Source: Halorussus litoreus
GTDB lineage: Archaea; Halobacteriota; Halobacteria; Halobacteriales; Haladaptataceae
DNA length: 64,000 bases
Direction: 5' to 3'
Assembly: GCF_003382685.1 (NCBI RefSeq)
Contig: NZ_QLVG01000038.1
Coordinates: 1 to 64,000 of the forward strand
The position numbers and the translations under genes are program-made. Of the stretch, positions 56,585 to 64,000 are shown piece after piece. The notes beneath the pieces are model-generated. The model saw nothing but the letters and a program-made list of their open reading frames with translations. It was not told where the DNA came from and did not search any database. Within the stretch, counting starts at the first letter, position 1; each line of letters starts with the position of its first letter.

Positions 56585-57256
56585 TCAGTCGTCCTCCATC
56601 TCCTCGACGAGGTCGTTCGCGGCCGAGATGTCGGCGACCGACTCGCCGTTCTCGATGCGCTCGATCGTCTCGGACTCGCTGTCGAGCGCTTCGAGGCCGT
56701 GTTCGAGCGCGCGCTCGGCCTCCTCGGGCGGGACGAACAGGACGCCGTCCTCGTTCATCAGCGCGACGTCGCCGGGTTCGACCACGGTACCGCCGACCTG
56801 CACGGGGACGTTGATGTCGCCGCCGCGGCCGTGGAGTCGCGTCGTCCGCGCCGAGCGCCCGCGTGCGAACACCGGGAAGTTCAGCTCGTCGATGTCCCGC
56901 GAGTCGGTGATAGAGCCGTCGATGACCGCAGCGGCGGCCCCGCTGGCCATCGCCCCGCGCGTGGTCATCTCGCCCCACGGCGCGTGTTCGGTGTGGCCCT
57001 GCATGTCTACCACGATGACGTCGCCCTCCTCGGCGACTTCGGTGGCCTTGTGGACCATCGTGGAGTCCTCCGGCGGGATGCGGACCGTCACCGCGGGACC
57101 GGCGACCTTCAGCGGGCCCGACGGGCCGGTGTCCATGTACGAGAGTTCGGCCGACGGGAAGCCGAAGTGGAGGTGGTGGCCCACGTCGTTCGGCGATATC
57201 GATTCGAGTCGTTCGAGGAGTTCCTCGTCCGGGCGCTCGAGGTCGTTGATGACCAT
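56585..57256 (-). CDS. RraA-like / HMG-CHA aldolase family protein
   Basis: A 223-residue protein of the RraA/4-hydroxy-4-methyl-2-oxoglutarate aldolase fold. The defining motif is VIDGSITDSRDIDELNFPVFARG, with the Arg-Asp pair that binds metal and pyruvate-type substrate in the aldolases; MVHKATEVAEEGDVIVVDMQGHTEHAPWGEMTT is also conserved. Its operon with the ABC ATPase suggests it degrades an imported organic acid or sugar acid rather than regulating RNase E (which archaea lack). Start at ATG 57256. Confidence 0.85.
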   Translation of the reverse strand: MVINDLERPDEELLERLESISPNDVGHHLHFGFPSAELSYMDTGPSGPLKVAGPAVTVRIPPEDSTMVHKATEVAEEGDVIVVDMQGHTEHAPWGEMTTRGAMASGAAAAVIDGSITDSRDIDELNFPVFARGRSARTTRLHGRGGDINVPVQVGGTVVEPGDVALMNEDGVLFVPPEEAERALEHGLEALDSESETIERIENGESVADISAANDLVEEMEDD

Positions 57257-57288
57257 GTCATGGCAAGGCAATTCACGACACAAGACCG

Positions 57289-57326
57289 TTTACGACCACT
57301 CCTCGGTAGTGAATTACGTATTTTAT
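57289..57326. promoter_or_regulatory. divergent RraA/nitrilase control region
   Basis: TTTAC (57289-57293) and GTGAA (57309-57313) lie just before the nitrilase TATA box TATTTTAT (57319-57326), which is 23-30 bp before the ATG at 57349. The TTTAC half also overlaps the position expected for the TATA box of the minus-strand RraA gene. AATTCAC at 57270-57276 is the inverse of GTGAATT at 57309-57315. Confidence 0.5.
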
Positions 57327-57348
57327 GTGGAGATTGGTATCACACCCT

Positions 57349-58170
57349 ATGGCCAAGCCAAGAGTCGCGGTCTGCCAGATGGATTCGAAAAACGATAAAG
57401 GGGCCAACGTCGAGTCGGCGCTGTCGCTGCTCGACGAGGCCGCCGAGGCGGGCGCAGACATGGCCGCGCTGCCCGAGATGTTCACCTTCATGGGCGACAA
57501 GGACGAGTACCGCGGAGCCGCCGAGGAGATCCCCGGGCCAGTGACCGAGAAGCTCTCCGAGAAGGCGAGCGAACACGACATGTGGGTCCACGGCGGGAGC
57601 ATGTTCGAGGTCGCCGACGAAGACGACAAAGTTCACAACACGACCGTGGTGTTCGGGCCGGACGGCGAGCAGGAGGCCCAGTATCGGAAGATTCACCTCT
57701 TCGACGTGGAGATCGGCGACGACGTGGTCACCCAGGAGTCCGCGCGCGTGGTCCCCGGCGAGGATGTCGTCACGGTCGACACCGACTTCGCGACGGTCGG
57801 ACTGGGCATCTGTTACGACCTCCGGTTCCCCGAACTGTTCAGCAGCCTCGCCAACCGCGGAGCCGACGTCATCGTCCTTCCAGCCGCGTTCACGAAGCAC
57901 ACGGGCAAGGACCACTGGCAGTCGCTGCTCCGCGCCCGGGCCATCGAGACTCAGTCGTACGTGGTCGCGCCCGGACAGATCGGCGACAAGCCCAACGGCG
58001 TCCCGAGCTTCGGCCGGTCGCTCGTCGCCGACCCGTGGGGGAACGTGGTCGCGAAGGCCAGCGACACGGTCGGCGTAATTACCGCCGACCTCGACTTCGA
58101 CTATCAGGACACTGTTCGGAGAGAGTTGCCTTCTCTAGAACACAAGCGGCCTGAAATATACGATATTTAG
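57349..58170 (+). CDS. carbon-nitrogen hydrolase (nitrilase/omega-amidase type)
   Basis: A 273-residue nitrilase-superfamily enzyme with the full catalytic triad: Glu43 (LPEMF), Lys114 (YRKIHLFDVE) and Cys155 (GICYDLRFPE). The last motif is characteristic of Nit2/omega-amidase-like members, which hydrolyse amides of dicarboxylic acids, so an amidase is more likely than a nitrilase. Divergent from the RraA-ATPase operon and followed after 35 nt by trmB, which links it to the ABC system. Confidence 0.9.
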   Translation: MAKPRVAVCQMDSKNDKGANVESALSLLDEAAEAGADMAALPEMFTFMGDKDEYRGAAEEIPGPVTEKLSEKASEHDMWVHGGSMFEVADEDDKVHNTTVVFGPDGEQEAQYRKIHLFDVEIGDDVVTQESARVVPGEDVVTVDTDFATVGLGICYDLRFPELFSSLANRGADVIVLPAAFTKHTGKDHWQSLLRARAIETQSYVVAPGQIGDKPNGVPSFGRSLVADPWGNVVAKASDTVGVITADLDFDYQDTVRRELPSLEHKRPEIYDI

Positions 58171-58205
58171 GAAAACAGTCGAAATACCTATAAAGGGATA
58201 AACGA

Positions 58206-59003
58206 ATGACCATCCAAGAGATGGGGACGTCACTCGCCGACGACTTCGCGATCTACCTCCACGAGATGGGATTGTCGGAATACGAGGCCAGAGCCTACCT
58301 CGGCGTGCTCCAGAGCGGGATGACCACCGCAAAGGAGATCTCCGAGGCGGTCGACATCCCGCAGTCGCGGGTGTACGACGTGCTGGAGTCGCTCGAATCG
58401 AAGGGGTTCGTCACTGTTCAGCCCGGTCGTCCGAAGAAGTTCGGTCCGATAGAGCCGGAACTCGCCATCAACCAGTACGTCCAGCACAAGCGATCGAACC
58501 TCGAGGAAGAACTCGATCAGAGTCGGAAGATCGGCGAAGAGTTTCTCGACGAACTGGAGGGCGAGCAGTTCCAGTACCGCCAGACCGACGAGATAGACGT
58601 GTTCTGGTCGTACAAGGGTCGGAACTACATCCTCAAGCAGTTCGGTCAGTACTGTGCAGCCTCCAACGACGAGATCCGGATGATCACCAAGGGCGGTAGC
58701 TTCGACCGAATCGTAAGCAACCACAAGGAGGTTCTCAGGGACCGCAACGAGCACGGCGTCGACATCCGCATGATCACACCCATCGACGGGGTCAGTGACG
58801 TGGTGCTCGAGACCGCACAAGAGTGGGCCGACGTCCGCCACGCCGAGGACATCGAAGGGCGAATTTACCTCTTCGACGACCAGCGCGTACTCATCGCGTG
58901 GCTCAGCGAACAGGAGGAACGGTGGGTGGCGATGGCGACCCAGAGTTCGCAGTTACGGACGACGTTCGGTCAGTTGTTCGAACTCTTCTGGGAGAACGCG
59001 TAA
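58206..59003 (+). CDS. TrmB family transcriptional regulator
   Basis: A 265-residue TrmB-type regulator. The winged helix (MGLSEYEARAYLGVLQSGMTTAKEISEAVDIPQSRVYDVLESLESKGFV) is at about 20-68, followed by a coiled region (KRSNLEEELDQSRKIGEEFLDELE) and a C-terminal effector-binding domain (ILKQFGQYCAASNDEIRMITKGG...). Family members sense sugars and control sugar transport and metabolism. It closes the cluster and probably regulates the ABC, RraA and nitrilase genes, by context. Confidence 0.9.
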   Translation: MTIQEMGTSLADDFAIYLHEMGLSEYEARAYLGVLQSGMTTAKEISEAVDIPQSRVYDVLESLESKGFVTVQPGRPKKFGPIEPELAINQYVQHKRSNLEEELDQSRKIGEEFLDELEGEQFQYRQTDEIDVFWSYKGRNYILKQFGQYCAASNDEIRMITKGGSFDRIVSNHKEVLRDRNEHGVDIRMITPIDGVSDVVLETAQEWADVRHAEDIEGRIYLFDDQRVLIAWLSEQEERWVAMATQSSQLRTTFGQLFELFWENA

Positions 59004-59141
59004 CCGTCTCGGACGTTCCCGGTGTACTGCAGGTATCGGCGTCCAGTCATGCTAGGGGCTCGTTTCCAGCTATCCGGGGCGCTCGACCGATGCCGTCGCT
59101 AGTCGCTCGAAATAAATAAGTTAGTTAGTTGGAAGCTCGAC

Positions 59142-59336
59142 TTAGAGTCGGGTGACGTTGGTCGCCCGCGGACCCTTGTCCGCCTGCTCGATGTCGAACT
59201 CGACTTCCTGTCCCTCTTCGAGGTCCGGGCCGCCAACGTCTTCCATGTGGAAGAAAACGTCCTCGTCCTCGTCCTCAGTGTCGATGAAACCGTAGCCGCC
59301 CGTGTCGTTGAAGAAATCAACCGTACCTTTCGCCAT
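59142..59336 (-). CDS. cspA: cold-shock domain protein
   Basis: A 64-residue single cold-shock domain protein that binds single-stranded nucleic acid. The RNP motifs are GGYGFID (RNP1-like) and DVFFHM (RNP2-like), starting MAKGTVDFFNDTG. The acidic stretch DTEDEDEDV is a halophilic feature. Monocistronic; shares a 124-bp divergent region with the membrane protein at 59461. Confidence 0.95.
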   Translation of the reverse strand: MAKGTVDFFNDTGGYGFIDTEDEDEDVFFHMEDVGGPDLEEGQEVEFDIEQADKGPRATNVTRL

Positions 59337-59430
59337 TGCAGTCGTATCGAGTAGCGCCGCAGGGATAAGGCTTCCGAGTCAAACGTTATCATGAGCCATC
59401 ACCTGACAGATCCGAGTGAGTACCAAAATT

Positions 59431-59446
59431 ATTAACAGTCGTTAAT
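59431..59446. promoter_or_regulatory. ATTAAC-N4-GTTAAT inverted repeat at a promoter
   Basis: A perfect 6-bp-arm inverted repeat with AGTC spacer, 15-30 bp before the ATG at 59461, so it overlaps the expected TATA position of the membrane-protein gene. A candidate operator. Confidence 0.45.
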
Positions 59447-59460
59447 CGGTGCCTACTACC

Positions 59461-59877
59461 ATGTCACGCGTCCTCAAAACGTCCGGCTTCCTCGGTCTCG
59501 CCACCATGATGGTCGTGGGAATGTACCAGAACGTCCTCGTCGCGTCCGGTGACGCCGTACCGGCCTGGATGGTCGGCGGCCACGCCCACCTTGGCGTGCT
59601 GTCAATCCTCGCGATCGTGATGGGGTTCGCGGTCGACTCGCTCGCGGTCGAGGGGCGGCTCCGGTCGGCGGTTACCGGACTCTACGTCGTGGGACAGTGG
59701 TGTCTCCCGCTCACGGTGTGGCTCGCGGCCGGGTTCGAACTCACCTTCCTCCACCCGACCGCGTTCCTCTGGGGCCTCTGTCTCATCGTCGCGATGCTCC
59801 TGATGGCGTACCACACCGCCACGTCGCCGGCCGACGACGCGCAGCGTCCGGCGACCGGGTCGCTCGCGGACGACTGA
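59461..59877 (+). CDS. four-span hypothetical membrane protein
   Basis: A 138-residue membrane protein with four hydrophobic spans and an acidic tail. The first external loop is followed by GGHAHLGVLSIL, and a later LHPTAF adds another His, so heme or metal binding is conceivable, but I recognise no family. The ATG at 59461 (MSRVLKTSGFLGL) is preferred to an in-frame start four codons earlier because it fits the promoter spacing. Confidence 0.75.
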   Translation: MSRVLKTSGFLGLATMMVVGMYQNVLVASGDAVPAWMVGGHAHLGVLSILAIVMGFAVDSLAVEGRLRSAVTGLYVVGQWCLPLTVWLAAGFELTFLHPTAFLWGLCLIVAMLLMAYHTATSPADDAQRPATGSLADD

Positions 59878-59995
59878 GTTAGGGGAGTCCAACACTCGGG
59901 AGTCAGCGAGAAAAGACGGCCGTCGACTCGTTTCGACCGACTCTCGCCTAGTGACGGTCCACTCGGGCAATGATGCTCCATGCGGAACCGTTCCG

Positions 59996-60664
59996 TCACT
60001 CCGCGTGGGGGACGACTTCTTCGAGCAGATACTGGAGGTACTCCTCGGAGTCGAACGTGCTCGGCCGATAGATCTCGACGTAGCCGCTCTCGGACGCGGT
60101 CAGTTTCACGTCGTGGTCGCCGTACGTGCAGTCGAGACCGAGCTGGTTGAGCTGTGCATCGTCCAGCATCGCGCCGACCTCGGGGTCGTCGAGCAGGTCC
60201 GTGCCGTGGAGCACGCCGTTCTCGCAGTTGCCGTCGTTGCCGTAGAAGCCCGCGCGCCACGGCTCGGCGTCGTCCTGCTCGTCGAGGAAAGCGTCGAGGT
60301 CGAGGCTCGCGCGCTCGATGTCGGCCCCGGTGTCGTGGGTCACCAGATCGAACGCGAACGTGCCCTTGCCGCTCCCGGCGACGACGAACTCGCCGGGGAC
60401 GCCGCCGATCTCCGTCACGCGCGTCTCGGTCGCCGACCCCTCCTCGACGCGGACCTCGCCGAAGTCGAGTTCCGTGGTGGTGCTGTCGACCACGCGCTCG
60501 ACCGCGGCGCGACCCTCGAACGCGACGTGGCCGGTCGGCAGCGAGAAGACCCTGCGCACGTCGAGCACGCGTTCGAGTTCGTGACCGTCGCTCTCGACCG
60601 TGTCCGAGAAGGAGTCCACGACCTCGAAGTCGTCGCGGACGATCCCGAGTACCCCTGCTTTCAT
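59996..60664 (-). CDS. hypothetical haloarchaeal protein
   Basis: A 222-residue acidic cytosolic protein starting MKAGVLGIVRDDFEVVDSF. It looks mostly beta in its first two-thirds (VFSLPTGHVAFEG, TELDFGEVRVEEGSATETRVTEIGGVPGEFVVAG) with a closing helix. Two cysteines (NCENG, DCTYG). No family or motif recognised. The start at 60664 excludes an upstream extension to 60814 over a region with no conserved features. Single gene. Confidence 0.72.
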   Translation of the reverse strand: MKAGVLGIVRDDFEVVDSFSDTVESDGHELERVLDVRRVFSLPTGHVAFEGRAAVERVVDSTTTELDFGEVRVEEGSATETRVTEIGGVPGEFVVAGSGKGTFAFDLVTHDTGADIERASLDLDAFLDEQDDAEPWRAGFYGNDGNCENGVLHGTDLLDDPEVGAMLDDAQLNQLGLDCTYGDHDVKLTASESGYVEIYRPSTFDSEEYLQYLLEEVVPHAE

Positions 60665-60829
60665 GACACTTCCGTTCAGACAGAGGGTAGTTAACTGGTT
60701 CGACTTCGCGCGAGTGGGGCCGAGATGCGGTTCGAGTTCGAACAGAATGGCCGAACTAGACGGGCCGTAGATTCCGTCGCGGACTCGCTGTAACTCCTCG
60801 TGGCGGCCGCGCACGTCCTCGACCTGACT

Positions 60830-61648
60830 TCAATCGTCGGCGTACCGGTGCTCGAACGGGTCCGGCGGCAACAGCAACTCCTCCAGGTCCGGCATGTGCT
60901 TGACGTTGAACAGCACCTTCAGCTCGCGCGTGATGGGGATTCCGTTGCAGGACAGCCGGATACCCTCGGCCATCAGGCCGTCCGGAAGGACGTGACTGGC
61001 CGGCATCGACAGCTCGCCGTCGACGAGCTTGATCGCGCAGTTGGCACACGCCCCGCCGCGGCAGGCGAACGGCCACGCGAAGCCGTAATCCTCGGCCGCT
61101 TCGAGGAGCGACTCGCCGGGCTGGACCTCGAACCGGCCGTAGTCCTCCTGGTCGAGGTCCGCGCTGGCCGCCTTCTCGAAGAGGTCCTCGTCGTCGGCCT
61201 CCCACCCGAAGTCCGCGAGCACGTCGTAGTCGAGGTACGTGACTTCGGAGGTGATCCGCTGGCTCGCGGGGTCGGACTGCTCGCGCTCGCGTTCGCGGTT
61301 GCGCGCCCGCCCGCGGTTCTGCGCCCGCTCGTGCGCCCCGGCGCGCGCTGTCCCGCTCTCGTTCTGGCCGGGTGCGGTGTCGTTCGTCCTCCCCGGCGTC
61401 GCGTCGGCGCTCTTCGACGCGCCAGTTGCCCCGCTCGCTGTTTCGCCCCTCGCACTCGGCTCCACCTCCGCCCCGTTCTCCTGATCGCCGGCTTCGATGC
61501 GCTCGTAGGCTCGCCGGACCGCACGGAACTCCTCGACCGAGCCGCCCTGGTCGGGATGGGCTTCCTTCACCCGCTCCCTGTAGGCTTGCTCGACCGCCTC
61601 GTCGTCGGCGTCGGGGTCGACCGAGAGGACTTCGAACGGGGACTCCAT
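60830..61648 (-). CDS. J-domain/[2Fe-2S] ferredoxin fusion protein
   Basis: A 272-residue two-domain protein. Residues 3-55 are a J-domain (SPFEVLSVDPDADDEAVEQAY...AHPDQGG) with the HPD tripeptide at 31-33, which normally stimulates DnaK. A disordered Arg/Glu/Gln-rich linker (about 58-135) leads to a plant-type ferredoxin with Cys196-x4-Cys201-x2-Cys204 and Cys234 (ACRGGACANC, LSCNG). The ferredoxin part is the halophilic type. The ATG at 61648 is preceded by a GTG one codon upstream. Function of the fusion is unknown. Confidence 0.92.
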   Translation of the reverse strand: MESPFEVLSVDPDADDEAVEQAYRERVKEAHPDQGGSVEEFRAVRRAYERIEAGDQENGAEVEPSARGETASGATGASKSADATPGRTNDTAPGQNESGTARAGAHERAQNRGRARNREREREQSDPASQRITSEVTYLDYDVLADFGWEADDEDLFEKAASADLDQEDYGRFEVQPGESLLEAAEDYGFAWPFACRGGACANCAIKLVDGELSMPASHVLPDGLMAEGIRLSCNGIPITRELKVLFNVKHMPDLEELLLPPDPFEHRYADD

Positions 61649-61889
61649 CACCTCTTCCTAGCGAAATCCGAGGTAAAAATCTTCGCCGTCCGGCCGGACG
61701 AACCGCTTTCGTCGCGTTCGTTTTCTCGCTACCCTGTCGAGACGCCCCGATCCGGAGATCGCTACTGTTCGTTTCGTTGTTCGATTTCGGTGGTGCTACG
61801 CATCGAGTGCGAATCCGGCCGACACCGTTGATTGTCCCCGACGGATACAATCCCTACCCTGTTATAATCCGCACCGTATAATTTCTATT

Positions 61890-61915
61890 CCTAGAAGATA
61901 AAATTATATTCTAGG
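61890..61915 (+). promoter_or_regulatory. CTAG inverted repeat enclosing the TATA box of a Tat-protein gene
   Basis: CCTAGAA (61890-61896) and TTCTAGG (61909-61915) are a perfect 7-bp inverted repeat with a 12-nt AT-only-like spacer (GATAAAATTATA) that is the best TATA candidate for the ATG at 61937. A protein bound to both arms would straddle the TATA box. Confidence 0.6.
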
Positions 61916-61936
61916 GGGAAGAATAACGAGTGCAAC

Positions 61937-62704
61937 ATGCAACAGTCACGACGTTCGCTCCTTCGAACGCTCGGCGTATCGACGGCCGGCCTCGGAGTCG
62001 TCGGCGGTTTCGGTGGGGTCGCGTCAGCCACCAGAGACCCGACCGACTGGGACACCTACACAGAGGCTGCCGAAATCGACGACGGGGAACTCGGAGGTAT
62101 GGTCTCGACGGTCACCGGGTTCGACTCGTTCCAGAGCGCCGTGGACGAGCCCCGGTTCAGCGCGAGCGCCTCGTTCCCGCTGTCGTCGACCGAGAACGGC
62201 ATGATAACCGTACTCGAAGACGTCTCTGTCGAAGTCACACCGGTTCTCGTTCCCGACGAAGACTACGCGCCGGAGTTCCGTCGTTACGACGGGATCCATC
62301 CGTACCGGACGGGCGACGACCACACGCGCGAGGAGGGTAGTTCCGACGTACTCGAGTACGGCCTCGACCTCGTGTGGTCGAACCTGATGGACCGGTTCAG
62401 CCCGATCAGCGTTCCGAGTCCGTTCGGCGTGTCGCCGGACAGCGGTCCGTCGATCTCACAGAACTCGTGGAAGGGGAACAAGAACGCCGCCTTCACGGCC
62501 GCGTGGAACGGCGAACTCGAAACCCACCCCGACACCGCGAACTTCGCCGTCGACTTCTATCCGAAGTTCCCGCGCGCCGGTGACGACGGCGGCGCACCCG
62601 ACGGCATGTACATCTACGACGTCGACTTCAAGGCCGAGATCAACAACAACCTCGGGTCGGACGACCTCTGGAACCGACACACCATCTCGTTCACGGTCGG
62701 GTAG
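61937..62704 (+). CDS. Tat-exported hypothetical protein
   Basis: A 255-residue secreted protein. Signal: SRRSLLRTLGVSTAGLGVVGG with twin arginines at 5-6, and a likely signal-peptidase site after ASA. The mature protein is predicted beta-rich (ASASFPLSSTENGMITVLEDVSVEVTPVLV; GMYIYDVDFKAEINNN) with no cysteines. No family recognised. Its promoter carries a CTAG inverted repeat like that of the Tat/poly-Gly gene at 30210. A T6 tract at 62749 follows. Confidence 0.8.
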   Translation: MQQSRRSLLRTLGVSTAGLGVVGGFGGVASATRDPTDWDTYTEAAEIDDGELGGMVSTVTGFDSFQSAVDEPRFSASASFPLSSTENGMITVLEDVSVEVTPVLVPDEDYAPEFRRYDGIHPYRTGDDHTREEGSSDVLEYGLDLVWSNLMDRFSPISVPSPFGVSPDSGPSISQNSWKGNKNAAFTAAWNGELETHPDTANFAVDFYPKFPRAGDDGGAPDGMYIYDVDFKAEINNNLGSDDLWNRHTISFTVG

Positions 62705-62748
62705 CGCGTCACGGGGCCGCTCTCCACCCCGCCGCAGAAGCACGGTCG

Positions 62749-62754
62749 TTTTTT
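62749..62754 (+). terminator. T6 tract after Tat-protein gene
   Basis: A T6 run 45 bp after the stop, suitable as a U-tract terminator. Confidence 0.45.
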
Positions 62755-62856
62755 CGCGTCAGGAAATCTCGGGAGTACCCACGGGGAGTCGACCACCGCA
62801 CACCCAGACGTATCGCGAGGGATGAACTACAAGAGTCCGGAGCGTCATGCTGTAGT

Positions 62857-63168
62857 ATGGACCTCGCCGAGAACCGCGATGGCCGCGATTCGCTCGTCCG
62901 CACCGTCCTCGCAGTCGCGCTGGCGCTCGTCGCGTTCGCCTCGCTCCGGAAGGGCAAGCGACTCCGGGGCGCGCTTGCGGGCGTCGGCGCGCTCGCGCTC
63001 GGGTACGCCGCGACTGGGGAGTCGACCGAATTGGCGGGCTCGCTCGATATCGAGACGACCCACGAGGAGGCGGAACTGCGCTGTGCGGTCTGCGGCGACC
63101 CCATTCGGCCGGGCCAGTCGCGCGGCCCGAACGAGAACAACGAGATCGTTCACGACGACTGTCGGTGA
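62857..63168 (+). CDS. small membrane protein with C-terminal zinc-binding motif
   Basis: A 103-residue protein with two adjacent hydrophobic spans (VRTVLAVALALVAFASL and LAGVGALALGYAATG) and a soluble C-terminus containing CAVCGDPIRPGQS...IVHDDC, a CxxC...HxxxC treble-clef-like site. No function known. Single gene. Confidence 0.7.
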   Translation: MDLAENRDGRDSLVRTVLAVALALVAFASLRKGKRLRGALAGVGALALGYAATGESTELAGSLDIETTHEEAELRCAVCGDPIRPGQSRGPNENNEIVHDDCR

Positions 63169-63567
63169 TTCTGACGACGGAAGGAGCGTGACAGGAAAAT
63201 GCCCCCGGACCGGGACCCTCGGCCAAGATGGTCCGGGTATGTGGCTCGCTCTGTTCGGTGCGGTTGACTTCCCGGGGCTCAGATTCGCTCGGACCGCACA
63301 GTACACAACTGGCGCTCGTTTCGGTCGTCAGCAGAAGGATACTGTCGATAATATAGTCCCCAGCATCCGGACGTTCGCGATGCTGCTGGCTATCGACACC
63401 TGGTTTCTACGTCCGTCGAAGGGCCAGGGAGTACGGTCGAATGTGGAAGTCTGATGCTAAAACACTCTCCGTCATCCGTAACACGGGGTGTGCAGCAGTC
63501 ACCACTGTCCCAGCGACGCTAATCACGTAGTCTCGTATTTTAACAGTGGCTTCTTCGACTTCCCTCC
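63169..63567. other. 399-bp gap with no recognised feature
   Basis: I see no gene, RNA or clear repeat here. GC content is lower than in flanking genes toward the end (GTCTCGTATTTTAACAG precedes the next gene and may be its promoter). A weak CAGCATC...GATGCTG arm pair lies near 63361-63384. Confidence 0.5.
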
Positions 63568-64000
63568 ATGGCTAATCGAACGATAGATCGGCGACGGGCA
63601 CTCCAACTCATGGCGACGACGGGATTCGCGTCCCTCGCCGGCTGTTCGGGTGACAGTGACACAGCTGATTCAGAGGACGACGGCGGCGACACGGAGACCG
63701 ATGACAGCGACGTCACGACCGCTGACGACGCCACTGGTGGTACGACTAGCGAAGGTACGGACGAGGACTCTCCCCCGTCCGGATTCGAGACACTCTGGGA
63801 GACGGAGTTGCTGGAGGACTCCCCGAGTGCGGACCAGTACACAACTGCGACTGGCGCTGACTTTCTGGCCGTCGCGGTCGAGAACGTCCTGTACGGAATC
63901 GACACGGAAGAGGGCACGCTCAGTTGGGAGTTCTCCGACGGTGGTGACATCGACGCACTGGCGGTCAGCGACACCCACGTCTTTCTCCATCACTCGGCAA
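63568..64000 (+). CDS. Tat lipoprotein with PQQ-like propeller start (partial)
   Basis: The first 144 codons of a protein cut by the window edge. N-terminus: IDRRRALQLMATTGFASLAGC, a Tat signal with a lipobox, then an Asp/Glu/Thr-rich linker (about 27-75). The visible start of the mature domain (TLWETEL..., LYGIDTEEGTLSWEFSDG) looks like a PQQ-type beta-propeller repeat used for structural or binding roles. Function cannot be assigned from this fragment. Confidence 0.8.
   Translation, partial: MANRTIDRRRALQLMATTGFASLAGCSGDSDTADSEDDGGDTETDDSDVTTADDATGGTTSEGTDEDSPPSGFETLWETELLEDSPSADQYTTATGADFLAVAVENVLYGIDTEEGTLSWEFSDGGDIDALAVSDTHVFLHHSA

Noticed and set aside
63169-63567. Possible transposase remnant before the last lipoprotein gene
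   Set aside because: No frame shows a transposase motif and no terminal inverted repeats or target duplication could be found by eye.

Overview
The window is a GC-rich chromosomal stretch from a halophilic archaeon (class Halobacteria). The evidence is the very acidic proteome, archaeal forms of translation genes (uS12, uS7, EF-2, EF-1A, uS10, uL16), leaderless-type TATA promoters, many twin-arginine (Tat) signal peptides, haloarchaeal orphan families (types I recall as DUF5781, DUF5611, DUF7344, DUF6432), SepF, a J-domain/ferredoxin fusion, type II GAPDH and TrmB. The genus cannot be fixed from the sequence alone.

Layout. 0.1-2.7 kb: a Tat-leader protein overlapping a PQQ-type alcohol dehydrogenase that has no leader of its own. 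3.0-16.7 kb: the str/translation region (rps12, rps7, fusA, hom, tuf, rps10, tRNA-Ala). It is interrupted between rps7 and fusA by two orphan ABC permeases, a cupin, a second PQQ-type sugar dehydrogenase under a DtxR-like palindrome, and a metallopeptidase-like protein. 17-26 kb: housekeeping and hypothetical genes (zinc-ribbon protein, NifU-like protein, two convergent universal stress proteins, ROK sugar kinase, LVIVD secreted protein, FAU-1, SepF). 26.4-30.7 kb: tandem duplicated secreted subtilases plus a protease-less Tat/poly-Gly/beta-domain protein, under AT-rich promoters. 30.8-37.1 kb: DUF1028, membrane protein, PUA protein, winged helix, YgfZ, AI-2E-type permease, Tat protein. 37.3-50.1 kb: uvrA, membrane HTH, geranylgeranyl reductase, CBS, SDR, CHY zinc finger, M29 peptidase, GAPDH, Hsp20, RimK, uL16, rhomboid. 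50.2-59 kb: aldo/keto reductase and a carbohydrate-type ABC uptake and catabolic regulon (binding protein, two permeases, MalK-type ATPase, RraA-like, nitrilase-like, TrmB). 59-64 kb: CspA, membrane and hypothetical proteins, the J-domain/ferredoxin, Tat protein, and the start of a lipoprotein.

The most unusual content is non-coding. Four intergenic copies (plus one lacking the core) of a 370-630 bp element show nested two-fold symmetry. Each full copy is centred on two AGCTAGCT blocks separated by exactly 35-36 nt of poorly conserved sequence, flanked by matched inverted blocks and hairpins. I do not recognise this family. Separately, several convergent gene ends carry perfect 18-28 bp-arm palindromes. 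Three promoters of Tat-exported proteins share CTAG-containing inverted repeats, and two promoters of the ABC/nitrilase regulon share a TTTAC...GTGAA pair just upstream of the TATA box.
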